From CAZSLO01 sp964608025 (lineage in GTDB: Bacteria > Chloroflexota > Dehalococcoidia > Lucifugimonadales > CAJWER01), in NCBI GenBank assembly GCA_964608025.1, contig CAZSLO010000009.1:1-52128 (forward strand): a stretch of 52,128 nt of DNA, given 5' to 3'. Below, in pieces: positions 8,791 through 17,561 of the stretch; positions within the stretch are counted from its first letter, which is position 1; the number at the start of each line of letters is the position of its first letter. Under the pieces are notes generated by a model. That model searched no databases, was not told where the DNA came from, and was given only the letters and a program-made list of their open reading frames with translations. Both the position numbers and the translations under genes were made by a program.

Positions 8791-10533
8791 TTAGCTATTT
8801 TCTCTTAGTTTTAATGTCTCGGTTTCATCTACTTCGAGGGACCCTGGTTTTATCGATACACCATAAATATCGCGTGCCCTATCTATATCAACTACGCCCT
8901 CAATTACGTCTTTCTTGACTGCATTCGGGTCTCTTTGGCGAGCATCACCCCAACCACCACCTCCCGGCGTCTCTGTAACAATTACCCTGTCTGCGGGCAC
9001 AGTAGTTGTTACCTTGGAGGGGAGTCGTTCTACGACACCATCTGGGTCGATCACTTCGCACTTTGAAGGTCGGGCATCATCTCCACCGAAAAGACCCCAA
9101 GGTGGCACTGTTCCCCTATCCGAACTAAGAGTCAGTTGTACATCACCCTGAGTGCGTAGAACCCTCGTAATTCCCACACCGCCCCTGTATTCTCCTGGCC
9201 CTTCGGAATCTGGCAATAGTCCGTACTTTTCAACTATCAATGGATAGGCTGCTTCGATAGCCTCGACAGGCGCGTTCCGTGTGTTAGTCATATGGTTCTG
9301 TATCGCGTCCATTCCATCCAGATCATGCATGGCACCCTGTCCCCCGGCATAGGTCTCGATGTAGTTATATAGGACACCACTCTTCGGGTTTGTACCACCA
9401 ATATTGAGAAGATTCATGGTTCCTGAGCAAGCTGCCTGTACACGCTCTGGGACTGCATGTGACAGGGCACCAAGAAGGACATCAGTGATCCTTTGGGTGG
9501 TTATTATGTTGGCATTGCAAACTGCCATCGGATAGTTCGCAGACAATACGCTTCCATCCCGTACGATAATTTCGAACGGGCGATAAGCACCAGCATTAGG
9601 AGGCAATTCGGGATCTAAAATGGCTTTGAATACATAGTAGACACAAGCAGCCACTGAAGGCCATCGGCAATTAATAGGACCCAGGGCGGCATCATCAGAA
9701 GCTGAAAAATCCGTACGTATAGAATCTCCTCTAGCTTCTATCTCAACCCGTATCGTGTACGGATCGTCCGTTATCCCATCACCTTCGACAACATCCTCAT
9801 AGGTGTATGTCCCTTTGGGAATTTTCTGCAAGGCTGCCCTCATACGGCGTTCCGAGTAACGAATCATTTCGTCTAAGTAGGTCCCTACTACGTCAGTAGT
9901 GAATCTATCCATCAATTCCGATAATCGGCGGGCGCCAGTTACATTGCAAGCATATTGTGCAAGGAGATCTCCCTTAACTTCGACCCGTGGTCGCACATTC
10001 TGTGATATCAATGCCCATAATTCCGGATCCATTTCCCCGTTTCTGAAAAGACGTATAGGAGGTATCTGCAATCCTTCCTGAAAAATCTCCTTTACGCCGA
10101 ACGGCATCGAACCCGGAGCAAATCCTCCCATATCAACATGGTGAGCCTGGTTGGCTGTTATCGCTATCCTTTTCCCTTGGTGGAAAATAGGAGATATGAG
10201 GCATAGGTCATTCAGGTGGCCTGGTCCCGCAGGGTAGGGCATATTCATGGCCACCGCATCGCCTGGTCCAAGATCGTCAAATGGATAAGCAGCCATAGCA
10301 GATCTTACTGCAGATTGCATCGTACCCAGATGTAACGGTGTCCCTATTTCGCTTTGGGCAACTACCACAACATCTCCCGTAGCGGTATATATAGCGCACG
10401 AAGCATCCCTACGATCTTTAATATTGGTCGAATAGCTAGCACGTATAAGTGCAAATATCATCTCATCAGCGATCGAATAGAACGCATTACGCATTACTTC
10501 CAAGGTGATTGGATCAATTTGTTTTGAAGTCAT
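8791..10533 (-). CDS. hyuB: Hydantoinase B/oxoprolinase family subunit
   Basis: 580 residues, the usual HyuB length. The N-terminus (ITLEVMRNAFYSIADEM) and the internal MNMPYPAGPGHLNDLCLISP, NQAHHVDMGG and TPGGGGWGDARQRDP are family signatures. With HyuA it would form an ATP-dependent enzyme opening a hydantoin, N-methylhydantoin or oxoproline ring. The acetone/acetophenone carboxylase alpha-type subunit is a related alternative. The start overlaps the hyuA stop by four bases (ATGA), which favours coupled translation and a 1:1 complex. It is cytoplasmic. The neighbouring sarcosine-type flavoenzymes fit an N-methylhydantoin (creatinine) route, though no carbamoylsarcosine amidohydrolase was recognised. 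Confidence 0.92.
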   Translation of the reverse strand: MTSKQIDPITLEVMRNAFYSIADEMIFALIRASYSTNIKDRRDASCAIYTATGDVVVVAQSEIGTPLHLGTMQSAVRSAMAAYPFDDLGPGDAVAMNMPYPAGPGHLNDLCLISPIFHQGKRIAITANQAHHVDMGGFAPGSMPFGVKEIFQEGLQIPPIRLFRNGEMDPELWALISQNVRPRVEVKGDLLAQYACNVTGARRLSELMDRFTTDVVGTYLDEMIRYSERRMRAALQKIPKGTYTYEDVVEGDGITDDPYTIRVEIEARGDSIRTDFSASDDAALGPINCRWPSVAACVYYVFKAILDPELPPNAGAYRPFEIIVRDGSVLSANYPMAVCNANIITTQRITDVLLGALSHAVPERVQAACSGTMNLLNIGGTNPKSGVLYNYIETYAGGQGAMHDLDGMDAIQNHMTNTRNAPVEAIEAAYPLIVEKYGLLPDSEGPGEYRGGVGITRVLRTQGDVQLTLSSDRGTVPPWGLFGGDDARPSKCEVIDPDGVVERLPSKVTTTVPADRVIVTETPGGGGWGDARQRDPNAVKKDVIEGVVDIDRARDIYGVSIKPGSLEVDETETLKLRENS

Positions 10534-12584
10534 TCAGACCGTTCCAGTAATAGATTGTTGTAAATGTCTACAGAAGATGTTTGACCTGGCCAAATCAGCG
10601 TAGTGGAATCTAATTGTTCGACAACAGCCGGGCCTTCGATCACGTCCTCGGGGTTAAGCCGAGAACGATCGTAAATGTTCGTCTTTACCGGTTCGTTGTG
10701 GAAATACACATCTCGTATTCCTACTTTCGCCCCGTCAGGATTTCGGGAACCCCTACCTGCCGTGGCTTCAAGCTTTGGCCGTGGCATGGTGGCAAGCGTT
10801 GTGAGACGGAGGTTTACAATCTCCATCCTGGAGTCTCTCTGCGCATAGCCATACACTTTCGTATGAGACGTGTGAAATCTCTCGTATACCTGCTCCACAT
10901 CAACTTCACTAAGTTCACCAGCTCCTACCGGTACCTCAAGTTCAAAGCCTTGACCGAGGTATCTCACATCAGCGACCTTTACCTGTACGATTTGGTCTTG
11001 TGAAACCCCTTCTCGATCCATCGTAGCAATGGATTCGGATTCCATTTCAGCAAACCTTTGATTCAATTCACTCGGTTCTATAGCATCAGATGGCCTAAGT
11101 ATAGTCCTCACCAGATCTTCACGAAGATCGGCCATCAATAGTCCGAGTGCCGAGGTAACCCCAGGAGCTATCGGCACAAGAACTCTCGGTATATCAAGCT
11201 CGGCGGCAAGTTCCGATGCATGCACAGGTCCTGCTCCACCGAAAGTCACTAGGCAGAATTCACGGGGATCATATCCCTTGGCAACTGACACTACGCGAAT
11301 GCCTTTTATCATACCTGCATTAACAACCCGAATTATCCCCTCCGCTGCCTCTTCTATGCTTATATCAAGTGGCCCGGCAATACGAGTCTTAATGGCATTC
11401 CTTGCCGCCTCAACATCAAGTCCAAGTCCACCGCCTAGAAGGCTTTTCGGGTTAAGTCGTCCAAGGGTTAGGTTAGCATCCGTAACGGTCGCCTCAGTTC
11501 CTCCTCTGCCATAACAGGCCGGACCTGGCTCTGCTCCAGCACTTTGAGGACCTACTCTGAGGGCTCCACCGGGATCAATCCATGAAACACTACCACCTCC
11601 GGCACCTAGGGTATGTATATCGACCATAGGAACCTTTACTGGCAAACGTTCAATTTCACTGTCCTGGGTGCGGCGCACTTCTCCTTGATAACAAAGGCTT
11701 ATATCAAAGCTCGTTCCGCCCATGTCTACAGATATGGAATTGAGCTGATTGGCTTCGTTCGCTATGGCTACGCTACCTATCACACCTGCAGCAGGACCAG
11801 AAAGAATAGTGTGGACAGGTTTTTCTACGGCCAGATCAGCCCCCATGGTTCCGCCGTTAGACTGCATAATGTGAACATCCGAATCTACCCCCAGTTCCGC
11901 AATACTTTGCTGCAACTGTCTCAAATACTTACTCATAACTGGAGCGACATATGCATTTATCGCAGTTGTGCTCATACGTTCATATTCTTTAAATTCGGAT
12001 ACTATCTCACTTGAAAGTGAGATCCCTATCTGGGGTAATTCTTTCTTGATTGCTTCGCCAATAGATCTTTCATGCGAAGGGTTTGCATATGAATGCAATA
12101 GACAAACAGCAACCGCATCAACAGATTCTGAACGCAATTTATCTATAACAGATGTAACATCGTCTTGGTCTAGGTGTTCCAACACTTCACCCGTATACAA
12201 GACCCGTTCGGTCACTTCAAACCGGAGATTTCGTGGAACCAGTGGGTCGGGTTTCTGCTGTTTCCAGTCATACAAATGTGGTCTATCTTGCCGTCCAATC
12301 TGTAGCACGTCACGGAATCCCCTGGTCACAATTAGAGCGCACTTAGCCCCGGTACGCTCTAGGAGAGTATTTGTCGCTACAGTTGTACCATGGCTAAAGA
12401 AACCAATTTCGGCGGCTGACACCTGTAACCGGTCAACAAGAAGGTTTATTCCATTTGTTACGCCAATAGCCTGGTTGGCAGGAGTAGAAGGTGTTTTTGC
12501 AAATTCGAGCTCGTCTGTTTCGATGTTGTGGAGAGCCAAATCCGTGAAGGTGCCTCCGACATCTACGCCTAGTCTATAACTCAT
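10530..12584 (-). CDS. hyuA: Hydantoinase A/oxoprolinase family ATPase subunit
   Basis: 684 residues. YRLGVDVGGTFTDLAL at the N-terminus is the actin-like ATPase phosphate motif of HyuA/oxoprolinase. FFSHGTTVATNTLLER, SVDMGGTSFDISL, TLGAGGGSVSWIDPGG and TFGGAGPVHASELA are further conserved blocks. The protein supplies ATP-dependent activation for ring opening with HyuB. It is the first gene of the catabolic run: a 257-base leader separates it from the upstream Gfo/Idh gene, and that leader contains a dyad at 12662-12684 that could be an operator. The HyuA family is certain; the substrate (hydantoin, N-methylhydantoin, oxoproline, or a ketone if carboxylase-like) is open. Confidence 0.93.
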   Translation of the reverse strand: MSYRLGVDVGGTFTDLALHNIETDELEFAKTPSTPANQAIGVTNGINLLVDRLQVSAAEIGFFSHGTTVATNTLLERTGAKCALIVTRGFRDVLQIGRQDRPHLYDWKQQKPDPLVPRNLRFEVTERVLYTGEVLEHLDQDDVTSVIDKLRSESVDAVAVCLLHSYANPSHERSIGEAIKKELPQIGISLSSEIVSEFKEYERMSTTAINAYVAPVMSKYLRQLQQSIAELGVDSDVHIMQSNGGTMGADLAVEKPVHTILSGPAAGVIGSVAIANEANQLNSISVDMGGTSFDISLCYQGEVRRTQDSEIERLPVKVPMVDIHTLGAGGGSVSWIDPGGALRVGPQSAGAEPGPACYGRGGTEATVTDANLTLGRLNPKSLLGGGLGLDVEAARNAIKTRIAGPLDISIEEAAEGIIRVVNAGMIKGIRVVSVAKGYDPREFCLVTFGGAGPVHASELAAELDIPRVLVPIAPGVTSALGLLMADLREDLVRTILRPSDAIEPSELNQRFAEMESESIATMDREGVSQDQIVQVKVADVRYLGQGFELEVPVGAGELSEVDVEQVYERFHTSHTKVYGYAQRDSRMEIVNLRLTTLATMPRPKLEATAGRGSRNPDGAKVGIRDVYFHNEPVKTNIYDRSRLNPEDVIEGPAVVEQLDSTTLIWPGQTSSVDIYNNLLLERSE

Positions 12585-12661
12585 TAACTAACCCCATTTA
12601 TTGATTGTAAAGACAACAGATCACACCAATACTAAAAGATCTAGAATGGTAGCCAACAACA

Positions 12662-12684
12662 GCGATGGTTGAGTTTAGCATCGC
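12662..12684. promoter_or_regulatory. Dyad symmetry in the hyuA leader (possible operator)
   Basis: GCGATG (12662-12667) and CATCGC (12679-12684) form a perfect 6-base inverted repeat around an 11-base centre. The centre holds, on the minus strand, CTAAACTCAA, which also occurs in both direct repeats at 48525 and 48636. It lies about 80-100 bases upstream of hyuA. It could be a regulator site or an RNA hairpin; it is short enough to be chance. Confidence 0.35.
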
Positions 12685-12841
12685 ACTATGAGTGGGTCAA
12701 AGAATAAATCTCGAATTCCATCTCATTCGAAATCAGGCGACTCACTAGCGACAAGATTTGATCTCGTGATCGGATTTCAACGGTCAATGCTTTAAGGCCA
12801 ACAATTTCCATCATTTAACCATTTACAGCATCGTATATTTC

Positions 12842-13798
12842 CTATTCGCGCAATCCTTTCAATATCCCATCTATCAATTCCATGGTCTTAACCGCTTCGT
12901 CGAGATTCGCAGCCGGTGAAATAATGTCTTTGTCATTTTTTATGGAATCGACGAAAAAGCGATCCAGTTCAACACCGCCTCCGCTACCAACAGGATCTTC
13001 CAATTCGATGCGGCCTTCGTGTGTAAGGGCATAACCTTCTTGTATCCCAGTTAGGTAAGTTGAAATATCTTTACCGTGGAATTCGTAACGTTGTAACCGT
13101 GCAGGACCAGTGTAATTGGCTAAGATTTGTGCAATACATCCATTCTCGAATATTACCATTGCCGCGTGCACATCTTTATGACTGGACACGGCACGACGTA
13201 CAGCGGAGTGAATTTCTACAACTTCCGAATCTGCGACAGCCCGTACTAGATCAATCGCATGTATCGGAGTTTCGTAAATTACGTTATCCAAAAGTTCTTC
13301 CGGCCAATCTCTAGCTGTCTCGGCAGAAGTCATGCTCTTGTGAAATTCGCCTAGGATTTGGGTGACCGGTCCCCGTTCTGCAATCATACGACGAGCTTCA
13401 ACAACCATAGGATGGAATCTTCTTTGAAAGCCCACCATTCCTTTTGCACCGGTTCTCAGGGCAATATCGCGCAATTCCTTGGTCTCTGACAAGCTCATTC
13501 CTGGAGGCTTTTCCAAAAGGGTGTCTATTCCTTTTTCCAAGCACGATTTTGCAGCCCTGGCATTCAGATGCGGTGGTGTAGCAATAACTACAGCATCGAC
13601 TAGATCTGCTTCTAACATTTCGTCAATATTGCCAAATCGCTCTTTTATCCCATATTCAGCTCCGGCAGCAATACGAGCATTCTCTACCACATCACATACG
13701 GCAACCATTTCGACATCTTCAAATTCGTTAATGTGTCGCATATGTCCTCGACGATTCCTCCCACCACATCCAATAAATCCTATTCTGATTTTTGACAT
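12842..13798 (-). CDS. Gfo/Idh/MocA-family NAD(P)-dependent oxidoreductase
   Basis: 318 residues. KIRIGFIGCGGRNRRGH is the N-terminal nucleotide-binding turn and LLEKPPGMSLSE holds the conserved EKP lysine. GFQRRFHPM matches the next conserved block of the family. Substrates in this family are sugars, inositols and related polyols or amines, oxidised or reduced at a hydroxyl or C=N; none can be named here. It is divergent from the 13905 gene and separated from hyuA by 257 bases, so it may or may not belong to the hyuA transcript. Confidence 0.87.
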   Translation of the reverse strand: MSKIRIGFIGCGGRNRRGHMRHINEFEDVEMVAVCDVVENARIAAGAEYGIKERFGNIDEMLEADLVDAVVIATPPHLNARAAKSCLEKGIDTLLEKPPGMSLSETKELRDIALRTGAKGMVGFQRRFHPMVVEARRMIAERGPVTQILGEFHKSMTSAETARDWPEELLDNVIYETPIHAIDLVRAVADSEVVEIHSAVRRAVSSHKDVHAAMVIFENGCIAQILANYTGPARLQRYEFHGKDISTYLTGIQEGYALTHEGRIELEDPVGSGGGVELDRFFVDSIKNDKDIISPAANLDEAVKTMELIDGILKGLRE

Positions 13799-13846
13799 AA
13801 TATGGCTCCTCTATGCATTTGAGATATCCTATACCTGTTCGCCCAT

Positions 13847-13876
13847 TTGACACTCAACTATAGTCCTCATTACACT
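13847..13876 (+). promoter_or_regulatory. Candidate sigma70-type promoter for the 13905 gene
   Basis: A perfect -35 TTGACA (13847-13852), an 18-base spacer and a weak -10 TACACT (13871-13876). It lies in the short divergent region between two Gfo/Idh genes, about 30 bases upstream of the proposed TTG start. The -10 matches only four consensus bases. Confidence 0.45.
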
Positions 13877-13904
13877 CGATCGCACATCCAAGGACGGTTC
13901 AGGC

Positions 13905-14969
13905 TTGATAGCTAACAAGCTGAAGATTGGTTTTATTGGTTGCGGGCGAGCCGCCCAGACTGTTCACTTGCCTTATTTTGCAGATTCTGAAAAATGTGAA
14001 TTGACTACTCTAGTTGATGAAAGATTAGAGTTGGCAACCGTGTTGGCAGATCGCCATGGTATCCCAAAAGTCTCTTCCGACTACCGTGACCTGTGTGATG
14101 ATCCGGAGATCGATGGCGTGGTTATGATTCTTCGTGAATCTTTACATGCACCGGTGGCTATAGATCTTCTTAATTCGGGAAAGCATGTATTCACCGAGAA
14201 ACCCTTATCTGACCGGCTGCATGAAGCAGATAGGCTAACTTCAGTAGCCAAGAAAACTGGGAAGATACTGATGGTGGGTTATATGCGTCGCTATGATCCA
14301 GGAATTATCAAAGCTAAAGAGATTGTAAGAGACTTCCGCCAAACTGGCCAACTAGGCGCCATAACCCAAGTACGAATTCAAACCCACAGCGGAGGGACAG
14401 GTAGCTTTGCCTACGGTTCCAGTGAACCGGTTACTACAGGAGAACCCAAGCCATCTACACCTAAAGGCCCCTCGGACGAAATTCCTGAGGAGATACGTGA
14501 ACTGTCCTGGACAAGTAATTTTTTCGACACACACCTGGGTGACATGCTCCTCTACATCCTGGATCCGGTAAAATCCGTTCTCTACGCCGAAATCGACAGA
14601 GACACAAAAAGCCGGATCTTCGTTTATGATCACGGCGAATATCGGACTGTTCACACAGGGGGGAGTTTCGGCATGGGCCCTAGGGATGAAAGTTTCACCG
14701 TATATTTTGATCTTGGACGAGTTACTATTTGGCCCTCGAACAATTTCTTGCGGGATGTACATGCAAATTTAGAAATTGTCCGAGGAAATAAGACAAATGC
14801 AACCGTAGAGCGACCCGTGATAGATGGGGAATGGGCTTTCAAAGCACAGGCTGAACACTTTCTAAAGTGTATAATTGACGATCAAACTCCACTATGCAAT
14901 GCCAATGATGGGCTCAAGGAAGTGGAACGTACCCACGCAGTATTGCGCAAACTTTCTGGAATCGATTGA
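13905..14969 (+). CDS. Gfo/Idh/MocA-family oxidoreductase heading the first DUF1800-NHL operon
   Basis: 354 residues beginning at TTG 13905, with AAGGA about 10 bases upstream. LKIGFIGCGRAAQTVHLPYF is the nucleotide-binding motif, FTEKPLSDRL carries the EKP lysine and MVGYMRRYDPG is the next conserved block. It resembles the divergent neighbour only at family level. The DUF1800 gene follows after about 50 bases and is likely on the same transcript. The substrate is unknown. Association with a DUF1800-NHL pair is not repeated at the second copy (42304), so the link may be local. Confidence 0.87.
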   Translation: MIANKLKIGFIGCGRAAQTVHLPYFADSEKCELTTLVDERLELATVLADRHGIPKVSSDYRDLCDDPEIDGVVMILRESLHAPVAIDLLNSGKHVFTEKPLSDRLHEADRLTSVAKKTGKILMVGYMRRYDPGIIKAKEIVRDFRQTGQLGAITQVRIQTHSGGTGSFAYGSSEPVTTGEPKPSTPKGPSDEIPEEIRELSWTSNFFDTHLGDMLLYILDPVKSVLYAEIDRDTKSRIFVYDHGEYRTVHTGGSFGMGPRDESFTVYFDLGRVTIWPSNNFLRDVHANLEIVRGNKTNATVERPVIDGEWAFKAQAEHFLKCIIDDQTPLCNANDGLKEVERTHAVLRKLSGID

Positions 14970-15006
14970 TACAAATACTACAGGGCTAGTTGAAAACAAC
15001 CTCATC

Positions 15007-15013
15007 AAGGAGG
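15007..15013 (+). promoter_or_regulatory. Strong ribosome binding site facing an ATC codon
   Basis: AAGGAGG is a full-strength Shine-Dalgarno. The best-spaced in-frame codon is ATC at 15021 (7 bases away), and an in-frame TGA at 15015 blocks any earlier start. The nearby ATG (15014) is in another frame and stops after four codons. The site therefore points to initiation at 15021, not at the ATG at 15057. Confidence 0.6.
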
Positions 15014-15056
15014 ATGAATCATCGATAACAAAGAGCTTTCTGATATCGCCCATCTT

Positions 15057-16409
15057 ATGCGTCGTGCTGGATTTGGATCTTCTCGCACCGACCTGGAAAA
15101 ACTATTCGATATTGGTTATGACTCCCTCGTAGATTTGCTGGTAGATCCCTCCAGCGTGCCCGATGTAGACCAGGACATAATAGAGCGCTACTACTTCGGG
15201 GAACATTACAACATACGGGTGGGTGAATGGTTCTACAGGATGCTAAACAGCAAGCGCCAGCTCCAAGAAAAAATGGCCCTTTTCTGGCATCATGTTTTCG
15301 CAACCGGGGTCACTAAAAACGAACACATGCTTGCTGCATGGAACCAAATCGTCATGTTACGGCACCTAGGGTTGTCAAATTTACAAGAAATCCTAGTGTC
15401 ACTTTCAAAAGACCCAGCTATGATTTTCTGGTTAGACAATAACGAGAACCGAAAAGGAGAGCCAAACGAGAACTACGGGCGTGAGCTCTTAGAACTATTT
15501 TCGATGGGAGTTGGCAACTACACAGAACAAGACTTAAAGATGGCGGCCCGCGCCTTCACTGGATGGACATTCACCCAGCCGATTCCTCTCTATCCTCACG
15601 GGTATTACCCTGCTCATTTCATTAAGCGCCTGGAAGATCACGACCAAGATGCGAAGACATTCTTGGGATCTACAGGCCCCCTTGACGGCGAAGATATTGT
15701 GAAAATAATCGTGGATCAGCCTGCTACAGCAGTTTTCATTTCCAGACATTTATATAATTTCTTCGTAGCTGACGAACCCCAGGTACCAGCATGGCCGATC
15801 GAACCACCCAGGGATCCGTCGGCAATTCGCATCCTAGTAGCTGCCTATTTCCAATCAGGCGGAGAAATCAGAGAGGTTCTTCGTACCCTTTTCAAGTCAG
15901 AGTTTTTCAAGGAAGCAAAATTCGAGAAAGTGAAAAGCCCAACGGAATTTGTGACCGGTATTCTCAAGCTAGTCGGGACATACAGAGAACCAGACCCCGA
16001 CATAATGAAATACGCAACTGTAACTACAGTGATGGGTCAAGAATTATTGAACCCTCCTTCCGTGGAGGGATGGCATACCGGCAGAGAATGGATTGATGGC
16101 GGTACGATGAACGAGCGCGTCAATTTCGCAATAGACGAAATTAGTGGCATAAGCCAACCTGGTATAAAAGAGATTGTTGACAGGATTCTTGATGACTTAC
16201 CGAAATCACCCGGGGCCCTTTTAGATTCCTGCCTCGAACTATCGGGGCCTGTTGAAGTCAGCAATGATACCCGGTCAGCACTTATGAAATTTGCACGATC
16301 TATAAAAGACCTGGAATCTAGTTCTTCGGAACAATATGCGGAATCCTCCGAAAAGATAATTAGAATGTTAAAACTTATAGTATCTACCACAGAGTACCAG
16401 TTCGCCTAA
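15057..16409 (+). CDS. DUF1800 family protein, copy 1
   Basis: At least 450 residues; function unknown. DUF1800 hallmarks are LMRRAGFGSS, EKMALFWHHVFAT, NENYGRELLELFSMGVGNYT, ARAFTGWTF and NPPSVEGWH. Coordinates use the first ATG, but the real start is probably the ATC at 15021. That adds IDNKELSDIAHL, which aligns residue for residue with the 12 residues before LMRRAGFG-type MRR in copy 2 (42304) and has the AAGGAGG site in place. No signal peptide is visible. DUF1800 proteins elsewhere are commonly secreted and paired with DUF1501; here the partner is an NHL propeller 11 bases downstream. A role in processing or assembling an organic substrate is speculation. Confidence 0.9.
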   Translation: MRRAGFGSSRTDLEKLFDIGYDSLVDLLVDPSSVPDVDQDIIERYYFGEHYNIRVGEWFYRMLNSKRQLQEKMALFWHHVFATGVTKNEHMLAAWNQIVMLRHLGLSNLQEILVSLSKDPAMIFWLDNNENRKGEPNENYGRELLELFSMGVGNYTEQDLKMAARAFTGWTFTQPIPLYPHGYYPAHFIKRLEDHDQDAKTFLGSTGPLDGEDIVKIIVDQPATAVFISRHLYNFFVADEPQVPAWPIEPPRDPSAIRILVAAYFQSGGEIREVLRTLFKSEFFKEAKFEKVKSPTEFVTGILKLVGTYREPDPDIMKYATVTTVMGQELLNPPSVEGWHTGREWIDGGTMNERVNFAIDEISGISQPGIKEIVDRILDDLPKSPGALLDSCLELSGPVEVSNDTRSALMKFARSIKDLESSSSEQYAESSEKIIRMLKLIVSTTEYQFA

Positions 16410-16420
16410 CAGGAGCAACT

Positions 16421-17431
16421 ATGGCACAACCATACGGCCTGTTGAGAGCCGGCTTTCCTTATGTCAAAACACTGGGTATGCGCCGGCTCACGAATTTTCC
16501 CATAGATATTGCATTGGGCAACAATGGAAGGCTGTATATTTTGTGCCGGAATGAAGGGACAGCTCTTATACGTAAATATACTGTAGATGACGAAGACCTG
16601 GGCCAAATCGGCAATTACGGCACCGGACAAGGTGAGATGAAATGGCCTGTATCCATAATCTCTGACAAAGACGAACAACTTTATATATCAGACGAACAAA
16701 ACCATAAAATAATCTCCTACAATTCGGAAGGAGAACATAAGGGAAGCTGGGGAGAAACGGGTTCCAAACCTGGACAACTTCTCCGTCCGGCAGGTATTGC
16801 ATTCGACAACCAAGAAAATATCTACGTATGTGATTCTATGAACCACCGTATACAAAAGTTCACAAAACACGGTAAGTTCCTATCCTGTTGGGGCGTCAAG
16901 GGCAGTGGGGAAGGGGAATTTGATATGCCCTATGGGATAGCTCTAGATGAAGAATTTGTATATGTCGCAGACTGGCGAAACGACCGAGTCCAAAAATTTA
17001 CTATAAATGGGGAGTTTGTCTTTCAATTTGGCATTTCAGGATCTGGGGACGGAGAATTTGACCGGCCATGCGGCATTGATATCGATTCTGACGGCGACAT
17101 ATACGTTGCAGACTGGCGAAATAACCGGGTGCAACTATTTAATAGCCATGGCCAATACGTCCAAAAATTCCTCGGGGACGCCTCTCTATCGAAGGTTGCA
17201 CGCGAATACATGCTGACAAACGCAAGTCCAAACCGAATGCGTGACATGGCAAATCTTGAGCCACAGAAATATCTGCGTAGGCCGAGATCTTTAGTTATTG
17301 ATAAAAACGGCACTATGTTTATCGCTGATAACGGATCTTACAGAATCCAGGTTTATCAAAAGGAAGTTATACCGCTTAGCCCACAAGAATTAGCCGCTCC
17401 ACGACGGTCACCAACACTGAACCAAGAATAA
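16421..17431 (+). CDS. NHL-repeat beta-propeller protein, copy 1
   Basis: 336 residues made of about six NHL repeats. Recurrent units read like GEFDRPCGIDIDSDGDIYVA, then DWRNNRVQLF, spaced about 45 residues apart from about residue 70 to the C-terminus. The fold is a six-bladed propeller used for protein, peptide or small-ligand binding; some members are enzymes. AGGAG lies just upstream of the ATG, and the gap from the DUF1800 stop is 11 bases. No signal peptide or membrane segment is seen. It probably acts with the DUF1800 protein, since the pair recurs at 42304-44759. Confidence 0.9.
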   Translation: MAQPYGLLRAGFPYVKTLGMRRLTNFPIDIALGNNGRLYILCRNEGTALIRKYTVDDEDLGQIGNYGTGQGEMKWPVSIISDKDEQLYISDEQNHKIISYNSEGEHKGSWGETGSKPGQLLRPAGIAFDNQENIYVCDSMNHRIQKFTKHGKFLSCWGVKGSGEGEFDMPYGIALDEEFVYVADWRNDRVQKFTINGEFVFQFGISGSGDGEFDRPCGIDIDSDGDIYVADWRNNRVQLFNSHGQYVQKFLGDASLSKVAREYMLTNASPNRMRDMANLEPQKYLRRPRSLVIDKNGTMFIADNGSYRIQVYQKEVIPLSPQELAAPRRSPTLNQE

Positions 17432-17561
17432 ACCTTTGCTGGTAGGCAGTATCTTGAAATGGGATCATTTCCTACATAAGAAATGTCGTATAAATGTATC
17501 CTAGTGTAATTGGCAGTATGGTTTGTGAATATATTGTAACTAGTGCCTTTACGTTCGGTAA

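Noticed and set aside
11968..12579. 203-codon open frame on the plus strand opposite hyuA
   Set aside because: It lies fully inside the certain hyuA gene and has no recognisable domain or ribosome site.
17432..17561. Possible terminator between the NHL and mdh genes
   Set aside because: Only a short GAAATG-GGAT-CATTTC stem was seen, without a T-run.
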